Positions 8,739 through 15,285 of a stretch of 39,059 nt of DNA are shown here, in pieces. The position numbers were made by a program, and so were the translations under genes. Below the pieces are notes generated by a model. It was not told the DNA's origin, did no database searches, and was given only the letters and a program-made list of their open reading frames with translations. The DNA comes from an uncultured bacterium (lineage in GTDB: Bacteria > Verrucomicrobiota > Kiritimatiellia > RFP12 > UBA1067): assembly GCA_902761035.1 (NCBI GenBank), contig CACWIW010000023.1, positions 1 to 39,059 on the forward strand, given 5' to 3'. How positions within the stretch are numbered: position 1 is the stretch's first letter; each line of letters begins with the position of its first letter.

Positions 8739-9493
8739 AAAAGCATCTGTTTGCAATGCTGATGACAACCCTTTGCCTTTGGGCTGGGGCGGCACCGCTC
8801 GTGGTCGGGATCACCGACATGTGCTCTGCGACTAACGCTGTCAACGTGCAGTCAACGTACGTCGCCGCCGTCGCGGCTGCGGGAAACACGCCGCTTGTGC
8901 TGCCAGCGGAGACCGACCGCGAGCTCGTCGCGCGGATGCTCGCGTCGCTTGATGCATTGCTGCTTTGCGGCGGTGAGGACGTAGAGCCGAGCCGCTATGG
9001 TGCGAAGCCGTCGCCGCGTCTGGGGAAGGTCAACCGGCGCCGCGACGCCTGGGAGTTCCTGCTTCTCGACGAGGCCGTGAAGCGGCGCTTGCCCGTTTTC
9101 GGCATTTGCCGGGGCTGCCAGGTGATCAACGTCTATTTCGGCGGCACGCTGTGGCAGGACCTCCCCTCGGAGCGTCCAGGCGAGATCGCGCACCGCAGCA
9201 AGGAGCTCCATCCTGTCCGGATCGTGCAGGGGTCGCGCCTAGCAAAGAGCCTGCGCGCGGAGAACCTGATGGTCAACACGAGCCACCACCAGGCGGTGAA
9301 GGATCTTGCGCCGGGGTTCCGCGCGGTAGCCTTTGCGCCGGACGGCGTGGTGGAGGCGATCGAGAGCAACGACTTGCCTGTCGCAGGCGTGCAGTTCCAT
9401 CCCGAGCGGCTGTTTGTGCTGAATGGCCGCCGCGAGTTCCGCGAGCTCTTTGCAAAGCCGGTAGGGCGGTCGCCCCGCGACCGCCGCAAATAG
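8735..9493 (+). CDS. Exported class-I glutamine amidotransferase-like hydrolase (peptidase C26)
   Basis: 252 aa from ATG 8735, chosen because it overlaps the previous stop (ATGA) and begins a signal peptide (MKKHLFAMLM... ending near AGAA, residue 20). The rest is a complete C26/PuuD-like domain. The nucleophile elbow is FGICRGCQ (Cys125), and the His-Glu pair is in GVQFHPE (His222, Glu224). Homologues hydrolyse gamma-glutamyl compounds such as gamma-glutamyl-GABA, usually in the cytoplasm; export to the periplasm is unusual and suggests gamma-glutamyl or peptidoglycan-type amide substrates (inference). The last ten codons are supplied by a palindromic REP-like element (9460-9489), giving the tail GRSPRDRRK. 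Confidence 0.85.
   Translation: MKKHLFAMLMTTLCLWAGAAPLVVGITDMCSATNAVNVQSTYVAAVAAAGNTPLVLPAETDRELVARMLASLDALLLCGGEDVEPSRYGAKPSPRLGKVNRRRDAWEFLLLDEAVKRRLPVFGICRGCQVINVYFGGTLWQDLPSERPGEIAHRSKELHPVRIVQGSRLAKSLRAENLMVNTSHHQAVKDLAPGFRAVAFAPDGVVEAIESNDLPVAGVQFHPERLFVLNGRREFRELFAKPVGRSPRDRRK
9460..9489. repeat. REP-like palindrome at the 3' end of the C26 hydrolase gene
   Basis: GGTAGGGCGGTCGCCC is followed by GCGACCGCCGCAA. The arms GGCGGTCGC (9465-9473) and GCGACCGCC (9477-9485) are perfect with a 3-nt loop. The flanks GGTAGGG and GCCGCAA match those of the element in the kinase gene (12158-12190), which marks them as one family. Confidence 0.75.
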
Positions 9494-9502
9494 CTAGATG
9501 GA

Positions 9503-9720
9503 AGATATCTCACGCAGAGGAGCAGAGAGGCAGAGAGCGCAGAGGTAGGATGATTGCTTTCGCTACTTGGAGATTAGGAGTCTCGGAGGTAAGGAGAATA
9601 TATTGAAAACTCTCTTTCTCCTTCTCTCAACCTCTCAAACTCCAAGACTCCCAATAGCGAAAGCAAGACGAATCTTCTCTGCGCTCTCTGCCTCTCTGCG
9701 CCTCTGCGTGAGATATATCT
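9503..9720. repeat. Long imperfect inverted repeat between operons
   Basis: The 280-nt gap after the hydrolase gene is almost entirely an inverted repeat. The left arm (about 9503-9600) starts GATATCTCACGCAGAGG and contains TTGCTTTCGCTACTTGGAG (9554-9572). The right arm (about 9618-9720) ends CCTCTGCGTGAGATATATC. Arms of about 95 nt match with scattered differences. The 19-nt core recurs exactly, on the opposite strand, at 37994-38012. No coding capacity is seen. It may fold as a transcript end for both strands or be a non-autonomous mobile element. Confidence 0.8.
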
Positions 9721-9739
9721 ACAAGTCTAAAAAAGTCAA

Positions 9740-9768
9740 GTGACCGATTACGGCGGATATGGTAAAAT
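9740..9768 (+). promoter_or_regulatory. Promoter of the acyl-CoA synthetase operon, probably leaderless
   Basis: GTGACC (9740-9745), a 17-nt spacer and TAAAAT (9763-9768). The start codon at 9776 lies only 7 nt past the -10 box, and no ribosome-binding site fits in between, so the transcript should begin at or next to the ATG. Confidence 0.55.
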
Positions 9769-9775
9769 ACCCGCC

Positions 9776-11410
9776 ATGCAAATAACAGAAATACTAGCCC
9801 GCAACGCCAAGGAGTGGCCGAATGACGTTGCGCTCGTCGAAATCAACCCGCAGGAGCTGGAGAAGCGCAACACCACCTGGCGCGAATACTCCCTGATCGA
9901 ATCCTCGCCCGTGGAGGCGTTCCGGAGCGAGATCACCTGGTCCGAATTCGACGAGAAGGCGAACCGCTTCGCGAACTTCCTCCTCTCGCGCGGACTCAAG
10001 AAGGGCGACAAGGTGGCCATCCTCCTGATGAACTGCCTGGAGTGGCTGCCCATCTACTTCGGCGTGCTGCGCACGGGCTGCCTCGCCGTGCCGCTCAACT
10101 TCCGCTACACGGCGGACGAGATCAAGTACTGTCTGCAGCTCGCGGACGCAGACGTGCTCGTGTTCGGCCCCGAGTTCATCGGGCGCGTGGAGCAGATCGC
10201 CGACCGCGTGCCGCGCGTGAAGCTGCGGCTCTACGTGGGCGACGACTGTCCCACCTTCGCCGAGAGTTACCGCAACCTTGTGGGCTACTGCTCGTCGCGC
10301 CAGCCCGCCATCCCGCTCACGGACGACGACGAGGCGGCCATCTACTTCAGCTCTGGCACGACGGGCTTTCCGAAGGCCATCGTGCTCCAGCACCACTGCC
10401 TCATGCACTCCTGCAAGGTGGAGCAGAACCACCACGGCCAGACGAAGGAGGACACCTTCCTCTGCATTCCGCCGCTCTACCACACGGGCGCGAAGATGCA
10501 CTGGTTCGGCAGCTTCCTCGTGGGCGGCAAGTCCGTGCTCCTCAAGGGCGTGAAGCCGGAGTGGATCCTCCGCGCCGTGAGCGAGGAGCAGTGCACGATC
10601 GTGTGGCTGCTCGTCCCATGGGCGCAGGACATCCTCGACGCGATCGAGCGCGGCGACGTGAAGCTCTCCGACTACAAGCTCGACCAGTGGCGTCTCATGC
10701 ACATCGGCGCGCAGCCTGTGCCGCCTGCGCTCATCAAGCGTTGGAAGGCCGTGTTCCCGCACCACGACTACGATACGAACTACGGTCTTTCCGAATCAAC
10801 CGGTCCCGGCGCCGTCCACCTCGGTATCGAGAACATCGACCACGTGGGCGCGATCGGCGTGCCCGGCTACGGCTGGCAGGCGAAGATCATCCGTCCCGAC
10901 GGCAGCGAGGTGAACCCCGGCGAAGTCGGTGAGCTGGCCGTGAAGGGCCCGGGCGTCCTCAAGTGCTACTACAAGAACCCCGAGGCGACGAAGGAAATCC
11001 TCTCCGACGACGGCTGGCTCCGCACGGGCGACATGGCCGAGTTGCGCGACGGGTTCATCTATCTCGTCGACCGCGCGAAGGACGTGATCATCACCGGCGG
11101 CGAGAACCTCTACCCTGTGCAGATCGAAGACTTCCTGCGCGCGCACCCCGCCATCAAGGACGTGGCCGTGATCGGCCTTGCGGACGCGCGTCTTGGCGAA
11201 ATCGCCGCCGCGATCATCGAGGTGAAGGAGGGACAGACCCTCACGGAAGACGAGGTGAACGAATTCTGCCTCGACCTGCCGCGTTACAAGCGTCCGCGCA
11301 AGATCATCTTCGCGTCCGTGCCGCGCAACCCAACGGGCAAGATCGAAAAGCCTAAGCTCCGCAAGATGTACGGTGCCGACACCCTTATCGCCCAGCAAAA
11401 CGGACTCTGA
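9776..11410 (+). CDS. AMP-forming acyl-CoA synthetase (class I adenylate-forming enzyme)
   Basis: 544 aa from ATG 9776; an upstream in-frame GTG at 9740 would lie inside the predicted -35 box. The order of ANL-family motifs is complete: YFSSGTTGFPKAI (A3, phosphate loop), NYGLSESTGPG (A5), GWLRTGDMAE (A7), and the C-terminal lysine motif PRNPTGKIEKPKLRK (A10). The enzyme activates a carboxylic acid with ATP and joins it to CoA. It looks closest to fatty-acyl or CaiC-like ligases; acid chain length is not readable. It heads an operon with an ECF sigma factor (19-nt gap) and a Ser/Thr kinase, a combination without an obvious metabolic link. Confidence 0.92.
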   Translation: MQITEILARNAKEWPNDVALVEINPQELEKRNTTWREYSLIESSPVEAFRSEITWSEFDEKANRFANFLLSRGLKKGDKVAILLMNCLEWLPIYFGVLRTGCLAVPLNFRYTADEIKYCLQLADADVLVFGPEFIGRVEQIADRVPRVKLRLYVGDDCPTFAESYRNLVGYCSSRQPAIPLTDDDEAAIYFSSGTTGFPKAIVLQHHCLMHSCKVEQNHHGQTKEDTFLCIPPLYHTGAKMHWFGSFLVGGKSVLLKGVKPEWILRAVSEEQCTIVWLLVPWAQDILDAIERGDVKLSDYKLDQWRLMHIGAQPVPPALIKRWKAVFPHHDYDTNYGLSESTGPGAVHLGIENIDHVGAIGVPGYGWQAKIIRPDGSEVNPGEVGELAVKGPGVLKCYYKNPEATKEILSDDGWLRTGDMAELRDGFIYLVDRAKDVIITGGENLYPVQIEDFLRAHPAIKDVAVIGLADARLGEIAAAIIEVKEGQTLTEDEVNEFCLDLPRYKRPRKIIFASVPRNPTGKIEKPKLRKMYGADTLIAQQNGL

Positions 11411-11429
11411 TATCCCGCGCCCCACCAGT

Positions 11430-12011
11430 ATGGTTCCGACGACGTCCACGACTTTGCTGCGCCAGATCGGCGGCGACGTACACCATGCGCGGTGGGCGGA
11501 GTTCATCGCCCGCTACACGCCGACGTGTCGCCAGTACCTTCGGCGGCACTTTCCGTCGCTGGAGGCCGACGACATCCTGCAGGAGACCTTTTCCGCACTT
11601 GCGCAGGCGTTGCCCAACTACCGCTATGCGCCGGAGGAGAAGGGGCACTTCCGCAATTACCTCGTTGGCGTTCTCCGCAACAAGGCGCTGATGGCCCTGC
11701 GCAAACAAGACCGCGACGACGAGCTGCTTGCGGCAATTGCCGGTAAGGCGGTCGCCCCGCAACCGCCGCACGACGCCACCACCGACGACTGGCACAAATC
11801 CGTCTTCGAGGTCGCTTTGCAGCAGTTGATGGCGGACCCCGCGATCCACGACCGCACGAAGCAGATATTCATCCGCACGGCTATTCGCCAGGAGCCTCCA
11901 GATGCCGTCGCGCAGGCGCTTGGCGTCTCGCGGAATGTTGTCGACCAGCAGAAGCGCCGAACGCTCGCGAAGTTCAAGGCACTCGTCGCGGCGCTGAAAG
12001 AGGTTCTGTGA
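11430..12011 (+). CDS. RNA polymerase sigma factor, ECF subfamily
   Basis: 193 aa from ATG 11430; an in-frame GTG at 11373 inside the previous gene is an alternative. Region 2 is visible as ARYTPTCRQYLRRHFPSLEA, then DDILQETFSALAQALPNYRY and GHFRNYLVGVLRNKALMALR (residues about 27-95). Region 4 is the C-terminal helix-turn-helix with PDAVAQALGVSRNVVDQQKR. There is no anti-sigma gene next door. Instead the gene overlaps a transmembrane Ser/Thr kinase gene by 4 nt (GTGA), the arrangement seen for Planctomycetes-type ECF sigma/kinase pairs. Phosphorylation may therefore control its activity (inference from family context). Confidence 0.9.
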   Translation: MVPTTSTTLLRQIGGDVHHARWAEFIARYTPTCRQYLRRHFPSLEADDILQETFSALAQALPNYRYAPEEKGHFRNYLVGVLRNKALMALRKQDRDDELLAAIAGKAVAPQPPHDATTDDWHKSVFEVALQQLMADPAIHDRTKQIFIRTAIRQEPPDAVAQALGVSRNVVDQQKRRTLAKFKALVAALKEVL

Positions 12012-13252
12012 ATTCCGCAGAACACTTTCTTGCCGCACACGGCGATCCGTTTCCTACGCCGATTCTTGCCGACGGCACGGTCGTCGCCGGCTGGCGCGTG
12101 ACAGCGTTTCTCGGACGCGGCGGCAGCGGCGAGGTGTATCGGGTGGCAGCCAATCTTGGTAGGGACGGCTCGCCGAGCCGTCCGCCGCAAGTCGCCGCGC
12201 TGAAAATCCTCGCGCGCGACACCGATACGGCACGTGCGCGCTTCCTCCGCGAAACGGCTCTGCTCGCCCAAATGAACAATCCGGCATTCCCGCAGTTCAT
12301 CGCGCGAGGCGAGGTTGAAGGTCGTCCCTATCTCGTAATGGAGTTGCTGGAACCGCGCACGCTGCCAACGTCTGATGCGGAAGTCGCCGATTTCCTTCTG
12401 TCCCTTTGCAGAGGCGTAGCGGCGCTGCACCGCATGGGTTACGTTCACCGCGACGTCAAGCCCCAGAACATTCTGTACCGCGCGGACGCGCCTGTCTTGA
12501 TCGATCTGGGGCTTGTCAAGGACACGGCGCGCGATTTCGCCGCACAGGGTACGTCGCTCACGCTCATCGACGGACACGCGGCGGGCGTGGGCACGCCGGG
12601 CTTCGCGGCCCCGGAACAGCTGCTAGGCGACGCTATTTCGCCGGCGACGGACATTCACGCCCTCGGCATGATGGCAAACGCCTGTTTCAACGGAAAACCA
12701 CCTCCCGTGTGGGCGCGGATCATCGACCGGGCAACAGGCTCGATCCCCGCGCGGCGCTATCCAGATGTGGAATCGTTCGCGTGCGCCATCCGCCGTCGGC
12801 ATTGGCGTCGATACATGATCATCGGCGTAGCGTTTCTCGTCATGGCATGCGCAATCGCGTCAGCGTGCCGTCTTGTGATGGCGCAGACAGGGATAGTGCC
12901 GCATCGAGAGGCTTCAAACGTTAAACCAGCCTCATCCAATCAGCCATCGCAAGCCACTGACGGACGGCGACAGGCGCTTATGCGCGGGATACATGAAAGA
13001 CTTCAGGAATTGGGTGCCCATGCAAGGAAAGCATCGGACAATATGGACGAATGCAACGCCGAGCTCGACCGTCTGTTCAATGCGACAAACGAGGCCGAGC
13101 GCGCGGCGATTTCCGCACGCATTGAGCTTTTGGAATCCGAGTTGAACGAATATGTGCGTTTCCACAACGCCACGACGAACGATGTCGAGAAAATGGCGAA
13201 AGAACTCAACTCTGTGTCAGATTCCGCTGCCATCCCGCAAGTAACCAGATAA
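12008..13252 (+). CDS. Transmembrane serine/threonine protein kinase (Pkn type)
   Basis: 414 aa from GTG 12008, which overlaps the sigma-factor stop. The kinase core shows the glycine loop GRGGSGEV (36-43), Lys66 in AALKIL, Glu82, HRDVKPQN (147-154) with catalytic Asp149, DLG (166-168) and GTPGFAAPE (195-203). All residues needed for activity are present. The segment between the glycine loop and Lys66 carries about 12 extra residues (LGRDGSPSRPPQ) encoded by a REP-like palindrome. The C-lobe is short. A single membrane helix (about 270-291) is followed by a ~120-residue extracytoplasmic part, helical and probably coiled-coil (about 310-395). The kinase presumably senses an envelope signal and acts on the sigma factor encoded upstream (inference). 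Confidence 0.93.
   Translation: MNSAEHFLAAHGDPFPTPILADGTVVAGWRVTAFLGRGGSGEVYRVAANLGRDGSPSRPPQVAALKILARDTDTARARFLRETALLAQMNNPAFPQFIARGEVEGRPYLVMELLEPRTLPTSDAEVADFLLSLCRGVAALHRMGYVHRDVKPQNILYRADAPVLIDLGLVKDTARDFAAQGTSLTLIDGHAAGVGTPGFAAPEQLLGDAISPATDIHALGMMANACFNGKPPPVWARIIDRATGSIPARRYPDVESFACAIRRRHWRRYMIIGVAFLVMACAIASACRLVMAQTGIVPHREASNVKPASSNQPSQATDGRRQALMRGIHERLQELGAHARKASDNMDECNAELDRLFNATNEAERAAISARIELLESELNEYVRFHNATTNDVEKMAKELNSVSDSAAIPQVTR
12158..12190. repeat. REP-like palindrome inserted in frame in the kinase gene
   Basis: GGTAGGGACGGCTCGCCGAG is followed by CCGTCCGCCGCAA. The arms GGACGGCTCG (12163-12172) and CGAGCCGTCC (12174-12183) are perfect around a single centre base. It encodes the LGRDGSPSRPPQ loop between kinase strands beta2 and beta3. 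Confidence 0.75.
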
Positions 13253-13577
13253 GAGGACTGGAAAGGCCCGGCCCTTCACGGAAGACGGCGCGAGATTCGC
13301 GTTGTTCGCGCACATGCTATTTCGGAGTGGCGCAACCACCCCGAATGTGCTATAATGTGCGCCGACAACAAAAATCTTAGCGTTCGACGCTTTGATTGGT
13401 CCAAGAGAAACCTGGAAAGTTCACTTGCACGGACCGACGAAGAGGCGAATGTGCCCGAATGGGCGCATCGTCTTCCGGAATTCGTGCAGGGCTTTTCCAG
13501 GGCCTCTCTTGAAACACGGGAGAGATTGCGCCCTCTTTCTTTTCCGTGAACGAAAACGGGGCACGGAGAAGAAGAGA
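13253..13577 (+). promoter_or_regulatory. Promoter and structured 5' leader before the lipoprotein gene
   Basis: This 325-nt gap holds no convincing gene; a 64-codon frame at 13355-13549 lacks a ribosome site and family resemblance. An extended -10 box, TGC-TATAAT, sits at 13348-13356. The ~215-nt leader downstream contains several potential hairpins: AGCGT-TCG-ACGCT (about 13379-13391), GGTCC...GGACC, a strong stem at 13439-13475 (GAAGA..CG.ATGTGCCC with GGGCGCAT.CG.TCTTC, GAAT loop), and AGGGC.CTCTC...GAGAG.GCCCT (about 13500-13535). An imperfect palindrome (TTCGGAGTGG...CCACCCCGAA, 13321-13345) lies just before the -10. This could be a regulatory leader or a small RNA. Confidence 0.45.
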
Positions 13578-14375
13578 ATGAAAGTTCATGTCGTGATTGC
13601 TACGATGGCGCTTGCGACTCTGTTTTGCGGGTGCGTAGCCATCACCGAAAACACGGCGATGGGGAAGGACCCGTCTGCGGAAGATGCTGTCAAGCGATTG
13701 GATGATCAGCGGTCGCTCGAGAGAGTAAGCCTGCACAGCGAAAATGACAAAGCGCGTATATTGGCCGTCGGGAAATTAAATGACATCTCGCGACTCTGCC
13801 AGATCATAAAAGATTTTAACCAACCTACAGAACTTCGTATAGCCGCATTCCAGAGAATCGATGCCCTTGGAGAGGCTGAGAGGGTCTTGAGGAAAGATTC
13901 AAGTGTGTGCGAAATCGTAGTGTTTGGCGTCAACGTGGTATTACCGGCGGAGTGGCGAATTAGAGCCATTCAGTTGAACTCCGAGGTCCTTCGACGATGC
14001 TCGGATGAGGAGAGAACTGCTTTTCTGATTGATTCTTCGATACCGCTGAATGTCCGTAAAGCCGCGCTCGCCGCGATAAAAAATCTTGAACGCAAAGGGT
14101 ATGCGCAGTTACTTGAAGCGGCAGTAGTGTCCAATCGTTCCGATTGCCTTGAATTGGCCCGAGAATATAGTCCATCGCACGATGAGATCGAGTCGATAAT
14201 GCGCTCTAGCGCGTCTAGGTCGGTAAAAATGTTTTGTTTTTCGAGCATCAAAGACGAAAGGGCGCTGAAGGAAACATTAGACAATACCTTGCGCAGTGTG
14301 GCTGACGACACAATAAATGGCAAGGTAAATACTGAGAATATGAAAAATGAGTCAAGTAGCAACGATGTGGTTTAA
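13578..14375 (+). CDS. Putative lipoprotein with HEAT-like helical repeats, unknown function
   Basis: 265 aa from ATG 13578, with GAGAAGAAGAGA as a weak ribosome site. The N-terminus MKVHVVIATMALATLFCGC looks like a lipoprotein signal with the modified Cys at 19, though F and C before the Gly are not ideal lipobox residues. The mature protein is all-helical. Repeated units such as ELRIAAFQRIDAL, EWRIRAIQLNSEVL and LNVRKAALAAIKNL resemble HEAT repeats, which usually mediate protein binding. Codon use and base composition are visibly more AT-rich than in the flanking operons, suggesting a separate origin. The 3' end overlaps the next gene by 29 nt. Confidence 0.72.
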   Translation: MKVHVVIATMALATLFCGCVAITENTAMGKDPSAEDAVKRLDDQRSLERVSLHSENDKARILAVGKLNDISRLCQIIKDFNQPTELRIAAFQRIDALGEAERVLRKDSSVCEIVVFGVNVVLPAEWRIRAIQLNSEVLRRCSDEERTAFLIDSSIPLNVRKAALAAIKNLERKGYAQLLEAAVVSNRSDCLELAREYSPSHDEIESIMRSSASRSVKMFCFSSIKDERALKETLDNTLRSVADDTINGKVNTENMKNESSSNDVV

Positions 14376-14796
14376 CGCCCACGCCGATTGGTTCGAGAAG
14401 TCGAGACTTCCCGAAATCAGGCAGAAATTGGAGGAACTTCCCGATGACAAGGCGGCAATGTTGCCGATGCTCGGATTCAAGAATCCGTCGACAATGTGGA
14501 TTATTGCATTTTTCATTGGACATCTGGGCATCCATAGTTTTATGCTTCGTGAGACCTTTGGAGGGATATTTAGGCTATTTACTCTCGATTTCTTTTTAAT
14601 ACTCTGGTTCATCGATTTGTTTACGACAAAGAATAAGGCACGGAAATTGAATACCGAAGTCCTTATGCCTTACCTGGGCATTGAACCGAATGCTACAAAG
14701 GAAAACCCGAAGAAGAAATTCATAATAATCAGCCTTATCGTTGTCGATGTGGCACTGATTGCCTATGGTATCGTTTGGTGGCTCGTGAGACCATGA
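14347..14796 (+). CDS. TM2-domain-like membrane protein
   Basis: 149 aa from ATG 14347; ATG 14365 is an alternative start. Residues about 48-97 form two membrane helices with IGHLGIHSFML in the loop, followed by GGIFRLFTLDFFLILWFIDL. This is the layout of the TM2 domain (G.hG.h.FY, then a 'W.iDl' second helix), though the usual Tyr-Gly pair is not kept. A third helix ends the protein (about 127-147). TM2 proteins have no single known biochemical role. The gene overlaps the preceding lipoprotein gene by 29 nt and shares its low GC content. Confidence 0.7.
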   Translation: MSQVATMWFNAHADWFEKSRLPEIRQKLEELPDDKAAMLPMLGFKNPSTMWIIAFFIGHLGIHSFMLRETFGGIFRLFTLDFFLILWFIDLFTTKNKARKLNTEVLMPYLGIEPNATKENPKKKFIIISLIVVDVALIAYGIVWWLVRP

Positions 14797-14821
14797 AAAA
14801 GGAAGTAATTCCGCATTTCGT

Positions 14822-14995
14822 GTCACAGGAGATGGCAAAACACCAAACGCGCCAGCGAAGATCACCGAGAAAGACGGAAAGAAGTACGCAGAGGTATGTG
14901 TTGTGCTTGGAGGTATCGGAACGAAAGAAGAGAATGGCCAGGATAGCAGGCTTGTCCTCAAAGACGGAAAGTGGTTTGTCACGTCAAAGCACTGA
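14822..14995 (+). pseudogene. C-terminal remnant of a secreted DUF4878-like protein
   Basis: In this frame the sequence reads naturally as protein: TGDGKTPNAPAKITEKDGKK, then YAEVCVVLGGIGTKEENGQD and SRLVLKDGKWFVTSKH, ending at TGA 14993-14995. The closing 'L..DGKWfV' strand is typical of NTF2-fold DUF4878-type envelope proteins. The same frame is closed by a stop at 14786-14788, and no signal peptide or ribosome site precedes it, so the N-terminal two thirds are missing. A longer frame across the same DNA (14775-15209) has a composition unlike a real protein and is not called. Confidence 0.45.
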
Positions 14996-15133
14996 CATTG
15001 AGAACATTTCCAACTTTGGGGAATTGCCAAAACTGGGAGGCAGATTGACGGCACAAAGTGCAATTGGTTGTTGTGATTCAGTTACCTTTCGTACAACACC
15101 TTGTTTTAGGGCTTGTCAATCAACCAAACCCGC

Positions 15134-15174
15134 CATTGGCACGAACAGCCAGATTCTGGCAGTTCGTGCCAATG
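15134..15174. repeat. Inverted repeat upstream of the ATPase gene, including direct-repeat copy 1
   Basis: CATTGGCACGAACAGCCAGA and TCTGGCAGTTCGTGCCAATG form 20-bp arms with one mismatch and a 1-nt centre. The right arm is also the first copy of a 20-bp direct repeat, CTGGCAGTTCGTGCCAATGA (15156-15175), that recurs just after the ATPase gene. The rest of the 14996-15285 gap holds this repeat, a promoter and a short palindrome, with no gene. Confidence 0.85.
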
Positions 15175-15205
15175 ATGTATTTACGGGATTTTTTACTGCC
15201 TTCTG

Positions 15206-15266
15206 TTGATGACTAGGATTTTCTGTGGTATAATACGCCCACTTCATAAAAGCGTAGAATTCTACG
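15206..15266 (+). promoter_or_regulatory. Promoter and leader palindrome of the ATPase gene
   Basis: TTGATG (15206-15211), a 17-nt spacer and TATAAT (15229-15234) with an upstream TGG giving an extended -10. A perfect 14-bp palindrome, CGTAGAATTCTACG (15253-15266), lies in the leader and could be an operator. AAGGA (15271-15275) is the ribosome site. Confidence 0.7.
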
Positions 15267-15285
15267 GAAAAAGGAAACAGGCGAT

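Noticed and set aside
13355..13549. 64-codon open frame before the lipoprotein gene
   Set aside because: No ribosome site or recognisable features; the interval is better explained as a structured leader.
15134..15174. Sigma-54 promoter suggested by TTGGCACGAAC
   Set aside because: The distance between GG and GC is 8 nt, not the 10 required, and the sequence is explained by the inverted repeat.
14775..15209. 144-codon open frame
   Set aside because: Composition is unlike a real protein, it overlaps a better-looking frame (14822-14995) and runs through the inverted repeat.
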